From assembly GCF_028736215.1 (NCBI RefSeq), contig NZ_CP117883.1:3720001-3784000 (forward strand): a DNA stretch of 64,000 bases, in the 5' to 3' direction. Within the stretch, counting starts at the first letter, position 1, and each line of letters starts with the position of its first letter. Shown one piece after another: positions 43,168 to 52,176 of this stretch. This stretch comes from Mucilaginibacter sp. KACC 22773. Its GTDB lineage: Bacteria; Bacteroidota; Bacteroidia; Sphingobacteriales; Sphingobacteriaceae. The translations under genes and the position numbers were made by a program. The notes below the pieces were generated by a model, which searched no databases, was not told where the DNA came from, and was given only the letters and a program-made list of their open reading frames with translations.

Positions 43168-43827
43168 TTACCAGGCCTTATCCCCTACCAGCGGTACAAA
43201 CCTAAAAGTATCCAGCACAATTTTTTCATAATCGTGCTCAGCCACTTTCAGGATGGTTACCATTTTTTGGGTATCTTCATCGCCAACAGGGATTACCAAA
43301 ATGCCGCCTATTTTTAATTGTTTAAGTAAAATTTCGGGGACGGTTGGCGCGCCGGCAGTTACAATAATTTTATCATATGGAGCGTGCTGGGATATACCAA
43401 TAGAGCCATCGCCGCAAAAAAAATGCGCTTTATAACCCATCTTTTCGGGTAATACATATTTTGTTTTTTCGAAGAGTTTTTCCTGCCGTTCGATGGTGTA
43501 AACGGTAGCGCCCATCTCTAACAAAACACAGGTTTGATAACCCGATCCTGTTCCAATTTCCAGTACCTTATCGCCCTTACGGATGTGGAGCAGCTCTGTT
43601 TGATAGGCTACTGTGTACGGCTGCGAAATGGTTTGCCCCTCGCCTATCGGGAAGGCGATATCTTTGTAGGCCTGGTTCCAGAAAGTTTCAGCAAAAAAGT
43701 AGTGGCGGGGTACGGTGCCAATTGCTTTTAACACTTCCTGATCCTGGATGCCCTTTTTCTCCAACAAATCAACCAGCCGTTTACGGGCACCTTTTTCGCG
43801 ATAATTATCGATGTACTTTTGAGCCAT
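43168..43827 (-). CDS. pcm: Protein-L-isoaspartate O-methyltransferase
   Basis: 219 residues, SAM-dependent repair of isoaspartyl residues in damaged proteins. The SAM-binding motif reads VLEIGTGSGYQTCVL; upstream FPIGEGQTISQPYTVAYQTE is the family signature, and HAPYDKIIVTAGAPTVP contains the post-I/II motifs. Length is normal. Start MAQKYIDNYREKGAR. Convergent with smpB across a palindromic repeat. Confidence 0.95.
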   Translation of the reverse strand: MAQKYIDNYREKGARKRLVDLLEKKGIQDQEVLKAIGTVPRHYFFAETFWNQAYKDIAFPIGEGQTISQPYTVAYQTELLHIRKGDKVLEIGTGSGYQTCVLLEMGATVYTIERQEKLFEKTKYVLPEKMGYKAHFFCGDGSIGISQHAPYDKIIVTAGAPTVPEILLKQLKIGGILVIPVGDEDTQKMVTILKVAEHDYEKIVLDTFRFVPLVGDKAW

Positions 43828-43921
43828 TACACAGTAAAGTTAGCAGGATTTTGGTGATTTTGGGAGGGGAATTGAACAGCAAATCGTAAACACTTATGTG
43901 TTAACCAGTAAATTTCCCGTT

Positions 43922-44007
43922 TGTCATCCTGAGGTACGAGGGATCTATCAGTCGTGCATGACTGATAGAAAAGTTCGTGAATAGATCCTTCGTACCTCAG
44001 GATGACA
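43922..44007. repeat. Palindromic repeat, TGTCATCCTGAGGTACGAGG family, copy 1
   Basis: Arms 43922-43948 and 43981-44007 are 27 bp with one mismatch. A nested CTATCAGTC/GACTGATAG hairpin lies inside. Located between the pcm start and the priA stop. Further copies at 54034-54117 and, degenerate, 54150-54213. Confidence 0.85.
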
Positions 44008-44085
44008 GTCTTTTATTTTTGAGTGTTATCTTCTCTTCAGAATCCGCGGATTTTACCGCTCAGAATGACAAAAGGGAAATATTAT

Positions 44086-46575
44086 TTAGTACGGATCCAC
44101 ATCCGGCTGTACAATACTCCCTTTACTCAGCTTAGTGGTCTGAAACTGTACAATCACATCCTTTAGTATCGCCTTTGCCTTTACAATCGAAATCCCATCC
44201 TTCTCAAACTTTAACATGATGGATTTGATATAAAAATTACGAATGCGGCTAATCAACGGCGACTCGGGGCCAATTACTCTTTCACCAAAGTGCTTACGCA
44301 ACTCATTGGCCAGGTAAACCGACTGGTTATACAGTATTTCGGGATTTTTATGCTTGATGTCTAAATTAATAATACGGTAGAACGGCGGGTATTTGAAGCT
44401 TTTACGCTCGGCCATTTCTGTGTAGTACAAATCGCTGTAATCATTAGCAATTACCTGTTTAATAACGCGATGGAACGGATCATAAGTTTGTATCACCACC
44501 TTTCCCTGCTTGCCCCTGCGGCCTGCCCTGCCGCTTACCTGGGCAAGCATCTGGAAACTGCGCTCATTGGCGCGGTAGTCCGGAAACTTGAGCAAACTAT
44601 CGGCATTAATGATCCCGATTAAGGTAACGTCGCTAAAATCGAGCCCCTTGGCTACCATTTGGGTACCTACCAGTATATCTATCTTTTTTTCCTCCAGGTC
44701 GTTCAATATGGTTTGCAGCGAGTTACGCGCACGTGTGGTATCCAGGTCCATACGGGCAATACGTGCATCGGGCAACAGCAGGCTTAACTCGTCCTCAATT
44801 TTCTCGGTACCAAAACCCTTGTATTCCAGGTGTGTGGATCCGCAGGCCGGGCAAATAGATGGCGAATCTTCCTTATAACCGCAGTAATGGCAATGCAGCT
44901 TGCCGCTGCTTTTATGATAAGTAAGGCTTACATCGCAATTGATACATTTGGGCGTAAAGGCGCAAATTTTGCACATGAGCACCGGGGCATAGCCACGCCG
45001 GTTCTGAAACAGGATAACCTGCTCTTTATTAGCCAATGCTTCGGTTATACCGGCCATCAACACGCTGGTAAAATGCGATTGAATTGTCTTTTGCTTCGTT
45101 TCCGTAGCGATACTCACAACTTCCACATCGGGCAACTCTACCCCTCCAAAACGCTCGGTAAGTTCTGCAAAACCATATTTTCCGGTTTTAGCATTATGAT
45201 AACTTTCAAATGATGGCGTAGCCGAACCTAACAAAACTTTGCCATGATGCATGTTGGCTAAAAATATGGCAGCATCACGGGCGTTGTAACGGGGAGCAGG
45301 ATCAAACTGTTTGTACGATGTTTCGTGCTCTTCGTCAACAATAATCAACCCAAGGTCATTAAATGGTAAAAACAGGGATGACCGGGCACCCAATATCACC
45401 TTATAATCGTTGTTGAGTACTTTTTGCCAAACCTCTACCCGCTCATTATCATTAAAACGGGAGTGGTACACACCAATGTCGGCGCCAAAATAGATGCGCA
45501 ACCGTTCTATGATGTGGGTGGTAAGCGCAATCTCGGGCAACAGGTAAAGCACCTGCCTGTCGTTGCGCATCATCTCCTCTATCAGCCTGATATAAAGCTG
45601 CGTTTTACCAGACGAAGTTACTCCGTGAAGCAACGTAACATCTTTTTCAAGGAATTGCCGCCCAATGCTTTCCAGCACTTCCGTTTGCTGGTCGCTCAAG
45701 TCAAAATTGGTAATAGCATCCAAATCTTCCTCAAAATGAAGCCGGCTTACGTTCTTCTCTACAGCGAATAATATTTCTTTTTCTATAAGTGATTTTATAC
45801 TCGATTCTCCCGCCCCACTCTCCTCAATCAGTTCATTTTTGGTGACAGCCTTTTGGGTACGCGATAGTTTGATGTATGCCAGCAAGGCATCAGCTTGTTT
45901 AGGCGCGCGTTTTTCCAGTATCGGAAATAGCTCGCGCAGGTTATCGGGATTGTTATAAACCGGGTTTAGGGCGATAAAAGTACGTTTACGGGGCTTGTAA
46001 CGCTCACTTACTTCTTCGCTGATGTGGATGAGGTTTTTCTCAAACATCAGCTTCAAAATAGGCATAACCGTTTTTTGACCTAACAGTTTAGCAATATCGC
46101 TTATAGTTAACTCGGGCTGAATATCCAGCGCCTCCACAATCAAAAACTCCTTGTCGTGCAGCGCGCTCCGGTCTATATCAAATTCCTTACTAAGTTCTAT
46201 TTTGGTTTCGCTGGCCAGTTTCAAGGCCGCGGGCAGTGCAGCATTCATTACCTCGCCTACGTTGCACATATAATAATCGGCCACCCATTGCCAAAAATGC
46301 AATTGGTGGGGCGTAACCACCGGCAGGTTATCCAATATGTCAATAATATACTTGGCCTCGTATTTTTCAGGCGCCAGTTCGCTGATGTCTTTAACAACCG
46401 CAGTATAAAGCTTGCTTTTACCAAACTGCACTACTACCCTTTTGCCAATGGCAATAGCATCGTTCATTTCAAAAGGTACGCGGTAAGTGTAATTTTTTGA
46501 GATAGACAGCGGCAAAATCACTTCTACAAAAAGCGTCTTACGATCGGTGTGCTCAAATTCGGTAAACTCTAACAT
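44086..46575 (-). CDS. priA: Primosomal protein N' (replication restart helicase)
   Basis: An 829-residue superfamily 2 helicase restarting stalled replication forks. The N-terminal DNA-binding region (about 1-200) precedes Walker A GVTSSGKT and Walker B DEEH. A zinc module has eight cysteines in CKICAFTPKCINC, CHYCGY and CPACGS. The motif VAKGLDFSDVTLIG and SGRAGRRGKQGKVVIQTYDP complete the helicase core. A C-terminal domain follows. Length is slightly above the E. coli protein. Monocistronic. Confidence 0.96.
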   Translation of the reverse strand: MLEFTEFEHTDRKTLFVEVILPLSISKNYTYRVPFEMNDAIAIGKRVVVQFGKSKLYTAVVKDISELAPEKYEAKYIIDILDNLPVVTPHQLHFWQWVADYYMCNVGEVMNAALPAALKLASETKIELSKEFDIDRSALHDKEFLIVEALDIQPELTISDIAKLLGQKTVMPILKLMFEKNLIHISEEVSERYKPRKRTFIALNPVYNNPDNLRELFPILEKRAPKQADALLAYIKLSRTQKAVTKNELIEESGAGESSIKSLIEKEILFAVEKNVSRLHFEEDLDAITNFDLSDQQTEVLESIGRQFLEKDVTLLHGVTSSGKTQLYIRLIEEMMRNDRQVLYLLPEIALTTHIIERLRIYFGADIGVYHSRFNDNERVEVWQKVLNNDYKVILGARSSLFLPFNDLGLIIVDEEHETSYKQFDPAPRYNARDAAIFLANMHHGKVLLGSATPSFESYHNAKTGKYGFAELTERFGGVELPDVEVVSIATETKQKTIQSHFTSVLMAGITEALANKEQVILFQNRRGYAPVLMCKICAFTPKCINCDVSLTYHKSSGKLHCHYCGYKEDSPSICPACGSTHLEYKGFGTEKIEDELSLLLPDARIARMDLDTTRARNSLQTILNDLEEKKIDILVGTQMVAKGLDFSDVTLIGIINADSLLKFPDYRANERSFQMLAQVSGRAGRRGKQGKVVIQTYDPFHRVIKQVIANDYSDLYYTEMAERKSFKYPPFYRIINLDIKHKNPEILYNQSVYLANELRKHFGERVIGPESPLISRIRNFYIKSIMLKFEKDGISIVKAKAILKDVIVQFQTTKLSKGSIVQPDVDPY

Positions 46576-46589
46576 TTGTTTTTAGCAGA

Positions 46590-46752
46590 GTCAAGAATTA
46601 AGAGTCAAGAATTAAGACAACGCTGGTCTATTTCCCGTCTAAATCCCTGATGGTGAACTTTTAAATTTTGCATGTTAAAATTGATCGAGAGTTAGAATTC
46701 AAAAATGGTTACCAATTTTCCGTCTTGACTCTTGATTCTTAACTCTTGATTC
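46590..46752. repeat. Inverted AAGAGTCAAGAATTAAGAC units
   Basis: AGAGTCAAGAATTAAGAGTC (46590 onwards) faces GTCTTGACTCTTGATTCTTAAC (about 46723-46745), separated by about 110 bp of AT-rich sequence between priA and the DUF423 gene. Confidence 0.65.
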
Positions 46753-47148
46753 TTATTTAATTTCCCTATCGCCCAAGGCAGCTATCGCCATCATCAGCCA
46801 GCCTAAAATAAACAGCAAGCCGCCCAATGGTGTTACCGGGCCCATGTATATCAGCCAGTTCCAACCTATAATGCCGCGGCAGCTTAACAGGTATAATGAC
46901 CCTGAAAAAAATATTATCCCGAAGGTAAACAGGTAATAAGCGGCTTTAATCAGCTTCCCTTTTGGTTCTTTAAAGGTAGATAGAAAAAGCAGGGCAAATA
47001 CGTGGTAAAAATTATATTGTACGGCGGTGTGCCAAACCTCTAACTGGCTGGGTTGCAAAACTGCTTTAAGCCCATGCGCCCCAAAAGCACCGGTTATTAC
47101 AGCGAGCATTCCTAAAAGCGAAGCGGTGACGATTATTTTTTTGTTCAT
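46753..47148 (-). CDS. DUF423 family inner-membrane protein
   Basis: 131 residues with four predicted membrane helices. I chose the ATG at 47148 (MNKKIIVTASLLGMLAVITG). The diagnostic GAFGAHGLKAVLQPSQLEVW and HTAVQYNFYHVFALL of DUF423 (YgdD/YwdK-like) are clear. The family is widespread with no established function. Divergent from the next gene with an 85-bp gap. Confidence 0.9.
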   Translation of the reverse strand: MNKKIIVTASLLGMLAVITGAFGAHGLKAVLQPSQLEVWHTAVQYNFYHVFALLFLSTFKEPKGKLIKAAYYLFTFGIIFFSGSLYLLSCRGIIGWNWLIYMGPVTPLGGLLFILGWLMMAIAALGDREIK

Positions 47149-47211
47149 GCAGATATAAAAAGCTAAGTTAACCAATTGAAAGTATTACTTTAATGCCGCA
47201 GGGTAAAATTC

Positions 47212-47219
47212 TATCTTTG
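47212..47219 (+). promoter_or_regulatory. -7 box of the 531-aa gene
   Basis: TATCTTTG fits TAnnTTTG, ending 14 bases before the ATG at 47234, so the leader should be short. Confidence 0.45.
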
Positions 47220-47233
47220 TAAAGCAAACTGCT

Positions 47234-48829
47234 ATGAGACGACTGATAGTAACCACCATAATTTTACTGGCTGCCACTGTATTTATAACGGTTGTATATT
47301 TTAAAAATTTAAACCCGCCAGGGGTGCGCAATAACCAGGTAATGCAAAGCATTCCAGATAACGCGGTTGCTGTGTTTGAATTTAACAACGAAAAAGGCTT
47401 TTATGATATTTTTAATGGCAACCACCTGTTAGCCGCAACTGTTGGCAAACAAAAATTAAGCGATTTGGATACCATGCGCAGGTTGCTTATGTTGTCCCCG
47501 CTGTCTGATCAGTTTTTTTCGGGCCAAAATGTATTTATCTCTGTTCATCCGTCAGATACCGGTGATATAGGATTATTGGTAACCACAACGGCATCTGTTG
47601 GTTTTGATCCAAACTCATTTAACCAGATAACGGGGCAATCAAAAGGTGCGCTTTCAATTACTATTAACCACAATGCTATCGGGCCCGAATACGATATTTT
47701 GATAAAAAGTATCAACAAGCATTTTTATATCATTAAAAAAGAAGATAATATTTTTGTAGGCAGTTTTTCAAAAGCGTTGATAGATTTAAGCGCATTATAC
47801 AAAAGCGACAAAAGCAAAACCATATTTGTCCCTCTGCCCGATCAGCAAAACGCCAACTCGCTGGCCAACTTATACATCAATTACGGCCAGTTGTCGCCCC
47901 TGTTTGATGAGGTTTTTAAAAACAATAATACCGATATTTTCAAAAGCTTCCGTTTATTGCCGGCCGTTGCCGCCCTGAGCATAAATTATAAAAACGATGC
48001 TTTAATGTTTAACGGGATAACCAGTTTAAACAATCACACCTATAGCTATCTAAACCTGTTTACCAAGCAGCAGCCTGTTGACAATCGCTTGAAAGATATG
48101 TTCCCCGCAACTACGGCCTATAGCATTTGCTTTGCCGTATCCGACCCGCAAAAATTTGAAGCCGATTTGTCCCAATGGCACTTTAAGGCAGGTGTAAACG
48201 CCGAAAAGGATAAGCTTTTCGGTAAAATTAAACAGGAAACCGGCCTGTTGTTAAAAAACGAATTTGAGCCCTTATTAAGTAATGAATTTGCGGTGGTGAC
48301 AACCCGGTACCAGGAAAAGTTTGCCATTATTTCGGTTAAAGATGGATCAAAGCTATTGCCTTTGATGACCAATATCAGCACCATGGTAAGCGATGGTATA
48401 GGGCAGTTTAATTACGAAAAAATACCTTTTTTTTTACTGGGCGATGCTTTTAGCATTTTCAGAAAACCTTATTTCATGGTCATAGATAACTACCTGGTGC
48501 TGGCTGCGTCGTCATCAGAACTAAGCAGCTATACCGATACCTATATCAACCGTAAATTCATCAGCAAAACCGGGCAGTATAACGAGTTTGACAATTTGCT
48601 GGCCGAGCGAAGCAATGTTGCTTTTTTTATCAACTTTAAAAACGCACAGCCGATATTAAAGCGCGACCTTAAAAACCCATTTTATGACGCCTTTGAAAAC
48701 AACCACCCCGGCTGGAAAGATTTTTACGGGGCCGCTTATCAATTTACAGCGTCTGACAGGAACTTTTACACCAATTTTTGCATGAAAATAAACAAAATTG
48801 ACACCGCAGCGTTTACTAAAAAAAATTAA
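47234..48829 (+). CDS. Membrane-anchored protein of unknown function (DUF3352-like)
   Basis: 531 residues. A single N-terminal helix (LIVTTIILLAATVFITVVYF) anchors a large extracytoplasmic domain. The MQSIPDNAVAVFEFNNEKGF region and repeated alternating strands recall DUF3352-type proteins, though I cannot confirm it. No catalytic motif. Gene order with the next outer-membrane gene (132 bp downstream) suggests a linked envelope role. Confidence 0.75.
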   Translation: MRRLIVTTIILLAATVFITVVYFKNLNPPGVRNNQVMQSIPDNAVAVFEFNNEKGFYDIFNGNHLLAATVGKQKLSDLDTMRRLLMLSPLSDQFFSGQNVFISVHPSDTGDIGLLVTTTASVGFDPNSFNQITGQSKGALSITINHNAIGPEYDILIKSINKHFYIIKKEDNIFVGSFSKALIDLSALYKSDKSKTIFVPLPDQQNANSLANLYINYGQLSPLFDEVFKNNNTDIFKSFRLLPAVAALSINYKNDALMFNGITSLNNHTYSYLNLFTKQQPVDNRLKDMFPATTAYSICFAVSDPQKFEADLSQWHFKAGVNAEKDKLFGKIKQETGLLLKNEFEPLLSNEFAVVTTRYQEKFAIISVKDGSKLLPLMTNISTMVSDGIGQFNYEKIPFFLLGDAFSIFRKPYFMVIDNYLVLAASSSELSSYTDTYINRKFISKTGQYNEFDNLLAERSNVAFFINFKNAQPILKRDLKNPFYDAFENNHPGWKDFYGAAYQFTASDRNFYTNFCMKINKIDTAAFTKKN

Positions 48830-48961
48830 TTTGGCGGGTTCACAACCAATTTATGCCAAAATGCGTTAAAAAGCTTGATTATTTTACCCTTTTTTACAGA
48901 TAACCAGTTTTGAATTTTATCTTTAAAAAATCAAAACGGACTAAGGCTCGCGAGATATAAT

Positions 48962-50407
48962 ATGAATAAAATTTACATCGTTTTTTTCTTTTTGCTCATT
49001 TCTTTCTCGGCCTCGGCCCAGCAATTTTCTCAGTATAACACTGGTACGCTTTATGATTCGTTCGAAAACCCATCGGTAAGATCATTTATACCCGACTCAA
49101 GCAGGCAATATGCATTTAATTTTTTCATACCCAACTTTAATGCCAATGCTTATGTTACCGGCGACATACAACAGTCGCTAAAAAGACGCCTATTTGCATC
49201 GCCAAACACTTATCAATCAGCACAATTAGAAATTGGCAAAAGCAAATACAACCATGTTAATGCCAACGTTAATGCTTATGCGATTATGCTTAAATCTTTC
49301 ACAAGTCTTAATGGCGATGTAGAAATGGGCCTTTCGTATCAATTAAAAGCAGAAAGCCGTGGCCTTATATCTGATGAAACAATTGCTTTGTTTGACGATG
49401 TACGTAATTTTAAAGGCAATCCTTACGATGATATCTTTAACAATCATTTTCAATATCAAACCTATAACCAGATCAGTTATTCGTACCGCGAACGGATTAA
49501 TAAGCAGTTTGCCTTTGGTTTTAAGTTGAGTGCTTTGCTGGGCATAAAATATTCAAAGCTCGATGTTACAGGTTCACATGCTGTGTTTGATACGGTTAAT
49601 AACCAGGCTACCGTCAGCATGCGCGGCCGTTATTATTCGAGCTACATACCGGGCCAGCCTTCGGCACACGATTACCTGCCTACGTTCCGAAGCCCGGGCG
49701 CTTCTATAACCATTGGAACATCTTACATAACTGACGATAAAATAACCATACAGGCAAATATTAAAGATTTAGGCTTTATACACTGGAGCAGCCGTTCGCT
49801 TGCTTCTGATTTTGATAATACTACAACCATAACCGGGTTAAGGTCAGGTGGCCGGGAAGATAGCATCTACAATGCCGTAATTAAGCTGTTCAGAAGCACT
49901 GAGGCTATGTCTAAAATCGGTTCGTTCACTACAAAAACAAATGCAAGGGGCGAATTGAGCGCATCAAAAACATATTGGATAGATTACGATAATAATTTTA
50001 AATACACGCCAACCCTTATAGGCTCCAAAGAGTTTTGGTTTACTGGGTTTACCGCTGCATTGGTTAACCACGTGCAGTATCAAAACTATACCGCCACAAT
50101 TACTGCCAGTTACGATGATATGAAGTTATTTAACGTAGGCGCCCAACTGATGTATAAAACCCCCAATTTTGAAGTTTACGGAGGCTCCGAGAGGCTTATT
50201 AACACGGGCAGGCTTGCTTTTGCCGCGCTGGGCAACCAAACACAAATAGATCATATTGGCACCTACTCGGGTATGGATATATTTCTGGGTTTTTCGTTGA
50301 AATTTGGTGCCGTAATTGAGCACCCCATGAATTCAAGCTACATCCCTATGGGCGAAAAAGGTTTCTTTGGCAGGCTTTGGGGACGATTGTTTAAAACAGG
50401 CAATTAA
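48962..50407 (+). CDS. Outer-membrane beta-barrel protein, DUF5723-like
   Basis: 481 residues. A signal peptide (ending FSASAQQ) is followed by QFSQYNTGTLYDSFENPSV, a start typical of PorP/DUF5723-like barrel proteins of Bacteroidota. Many amphipathic strands follow, and a C-terminal LGFSLKFGAVIEHPMNSSYI strand closes the barrel. It may belong to gliding or type IX-related or generic surface barrels; the role is not deducible. Confidence 0.78.
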   Translation: MNKIYIVFFFLLISFSASAQQFSQYNTGTLYDSFENPSVRSFIPDSSRQYAFNFFIPNFNANAYVTGDIQQSLKRRLFASPNTYQSAQLEIGKSKYNHVNANVNAYAIMLKSFTSLNGDVEMGLSYQLKAESRGLISDETIALFDDVRNFKGNPYDDIFNNHFQYQTYNQISYSYRERINKQFAFGFKLSALLGIKYSKLDVTGSHAVFDTVNNQATVSMRGRYYSSYIPGQPSAHDYLPTFRSPGASITIGTSYITDDKITIQANIKDLGFIHWSSRSLASDFDNTTTITGLRSGGREDSIYNAVIKLFRSTEAMSKIGSFTTKTNARGELSASKTYWIDYDNNFKYTPTLIGSKEFWFTGFTAALVNHVQYQNYTATITASYDDMKLFNVGAQLMYKTPNFEVYGGSERLINTGRLAFAALGNQTQIDHIGTYSGMDIFLGFSLKFGAVIEHPMNSSYIPMGEKGFFGRLWGRLFKTGN

Positions 50408-50550
50408 AAAAAGAGCCAGGAAGCTATAATCAAGATACTTCACTTATCTGTTGTTACATTAATTTTCATCGTTAACCGAGCTCGATACAGCTTTGTTAAA
50501 TTGACATTCCGTCGTTAATCCTCGGACTGTTAATTATTTGCCAGTTTTTT

Positions 50551-50583
50551 TTTGATTTTTTGATTTTAATTCTGATATCTTTG
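50551..50583 (+). promoter_or_regulatory. Promoter of the SPFH operon
   Basis: -33 TTTG (50551-50554), 21-bp spacer and -7 TATCTTTG (50576-50583). Transcription should start near 50589, before the ATG at 50615. Confidence 0.6.
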
Positions 50584-50594
50584 TGATATCATTT
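50573..50594 (+). promoter_or_regulatory. Tandem 11-bp palindromic site over the SPFH promoter
   Basis: Two direct 11-bp units, TGATATCTTTG and TGATATCATTT, each holding a GATATC palindrome, overlap the -7 box. One helical turn of spacing is what cooperative ribbon-helix-helix dimers need, and a ribbon-helix-helix gene is third in this operon. Confidence 0.45.
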
Positions 50595-50614
50595 TAAAAT
50601 CAAAATAAATCACC

Positions 50615-51472
50615 ATGGACTCCGAAAAAACCATCAACCCACCATCTGGCTTTGCGGCTTTTGTCTTACTGCTTGTTGTATTGGCCGTAGCTGCCGTTTG
50701 CTTATTTATTGGCGAAGAGCCAATAGGTTCCATATTAGGTATACTGGGTTTTATTTTTATACTGCCCGGGCTGGTTATTGTAAACCCCAACGAATCAAAA
50801 GTGCTTACCCTTTTTGGTAAATATGTGGGTACCGTAAAAAAAGACGGCTTTTTTTGGGTAAACCCTTTTACCGTAAAAAGAAAAGTTTCGTTAAGGGCAT
50901 TTAACCTTAACGGGCAGCAATTAAAAGTAAACGACAGCATTGGCAACCCTATTGAAATTGCTGCTGTTATTGTGTGGCAGATAAAGGACACTGCCAGCGC
51001 CGTATTCGCGGTCGAAAATTATATCCAGTATGTAAACATACAAAGCGAAGCTGCCGTAAGGCACCTGGCCAATTCGTTCCCTTATGATAACCTGGAGGAC
51101 GAAACCGCCACCATTACCTTACGCGGAGGTGCCGAGCAGGTAAGCCTTTTGCTGGAAAAAGAATTAAATGAAAGGCTCGATCGCGCCGGCATTGAAGTTT
51201 TGGAAGCAAGAATATCACACCTGGCCTACGCGCCGGAGATTGCACACTCTATGTTACAGGTACAACAGGCTTCGGCCATTATTGCCGCCCGCAGGCTAAT
51301 TGTTGAAGGTGCTGTAGGGATGGTGGAGATGGCGCTGAATAAACTATCAGAAAAAAACATAGTGGAACTTGACGAAGAAAAGAAGGCGGCCATGGTTAGC
51401 AACCTGCTGGTTGTGCTATGCGGCGACAGGAGCGTTAACCCCGTTGTAAACACAGGCACGTTATATCATTAA
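50615..51472 (+). CDS. SPFH domain (stomatin/prohibitin/flotillin) membrane protein
   Basis: 285 residues. Two hydrophobic N-terminal helices (about 13-35, 40-57: FAAFVLLLVVLAVAAVCLFI, ILGILGFIFILPGLVIV) anchor the protein. The SPFH domain follows (about 60-225): VLTLFGKYVGTVKKDGFFWV, ILEAVIVWQI-like strands and IEVLEARISHLAYAPEIAHS, then a helical tail. Such proteins form ring-like membrane scaffolds. First gene of a four-gene operon (4-bp gap to the next). Confidence 0.93.
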   Translation: MDSEKTINPPSGFAAFVLLLVVLAVAAVCLFIGEEPIGSILGILGFIFILPGLVIVNPNESKVLTLFGKYVGTVKKDGFFWVNPFTVKRKVSLRAFNLNGQQLKVNDSIGNPIEIAAVIVWQIKDTASAVFAVENYIQYVNIQSEAAVRHLANSFPYDNLEDETATITLRGGAEQVSLLLEKELNERLDRAGIEVLEARISHLAYAPEIAHSMLQVQQASAIIAARRLIVEGAVGMVEMALNKLSEKNIVELDEEKKAAMVSNLLVVLCGDRSVNPVVNTGTLYH

Positions 51473-51476
51473 TAAC

Positions 51477-52010
51477 ATGGAGCAGTTCAGAAGTTTTGAC
51501 CAGCTGCGCACCAACCAGCTTATCATTATAAGAAACGGCTTTTTCAGGCCGTCCTTTGAGCTTAGCGACGGGCAGTTCAGCTATGGCAAACTAAGCTACG
51601 GCAACATCTGGAAAACCACGATGATATTGGAATCGGCACAAAAAACGTGGATCATAAAACGCAAGGCAATTTTTAGCCGCACTTTATTGATAAAGGATGT
51701 TAACGAAATAGAATTGGGAGCTATAACCCCCGAGATATTATCCCGTAAGGTAAAACTGAGCATGAACAATGGTTTTGAAGCTGTGTATGCCTACAAGAAG
51801 ATTTTTACCCGCACGTTTAGCTTAACAAACGATCAATATGGCGACATTTTAAGTGTAAAAACAGCTGTGTGGGGCTTTAAAAAGCCATTTGAAGTATCGA
51901 TAGACCTGGATAAGCTGAAAAGCATTCCCGATATGCCATTGCTGGTACTTTTGGGGGTAAATTTAATTTTGATAAAACAAGCGCAGGCCGCTGCCGCGGC
52001 GGGGAGTTGA
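51477..52010 (+). CDS. Beta-rich protein of unknown function, member 1 of a paralogous pair
   Basis: 177 residues, soluble, with no signal peptide. Predominantly beta: QLIIIRNGFFRPSFELSDGQ, FSYGKLSYGN, TWIIKRKAIFSRTLLIKDVN, KLSMNNGFEAVYAYKK. A C-terminal hydrophobic helix (about 152-166) could touch the membrane. The layout matches the 52176 gene strand for strand, and both recall a LURP-one/tubby-like beta-barrel; that assignment is a guess. It sits between the SPFH gene and the ribbon-helix-helix gene with gaps of 4 and 1 bp. Confidence 0.7.
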   Translation: MEQFRSFDQLRTNQLIIIRNGFFRPSFELSDGQFSYGKLSYGNIWKTTMILESAQKTWIIKRKAIFSRTLLIKDVNEIELGAITPEILSRKVKLSMNNGFEAVYAYKKIFTRTFSLTNDQYGDILSVKTAVWGFKKPFEVSIDLDKLKSIPDMPLLVLLGVNLILIKQAQAAAAAGS

Positions 52011-52011
52011 T

Positions 52012-52176
52012 ATGGCTGAGAAAAAGGCATTTGTATTACGCATTAATCCCGATGTATTAAAGGAACTGGAAGCCTGGGCTGCCGAAGAATTCAGAAGCAC
52101 CAACGGGCAAATAGAATACCTGATGCAACAGGCACTGCTTACACGTAAAAAAGGGGCGAAGAAGAAAAAGGAGTAA
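52012..52176 (+). CDS. Ribbon-helix-helix (Arc-like) DNA-binding protein, 54 aa
   Basis: A 54-residue protein. The beta ribbon is KKAFVLRINP, followed by helix A (VLKELEAWAAEEF) and helix B (STNGQIEYLMQQALL) with a basic tail. This is the Arc/MetJ-type fold. It starts one base after the previous stop and its stop overlaps the next start (TAATG). It is a strong candidate repressor of its own operon, for which an 11-bp tandem site exists upstream. Confidence 0.85.
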   Translation: MAEKKAFVLRINPDVLKELEAWAAEEFRSTNGQIEYLMQQALLTRKKGAKKKKE

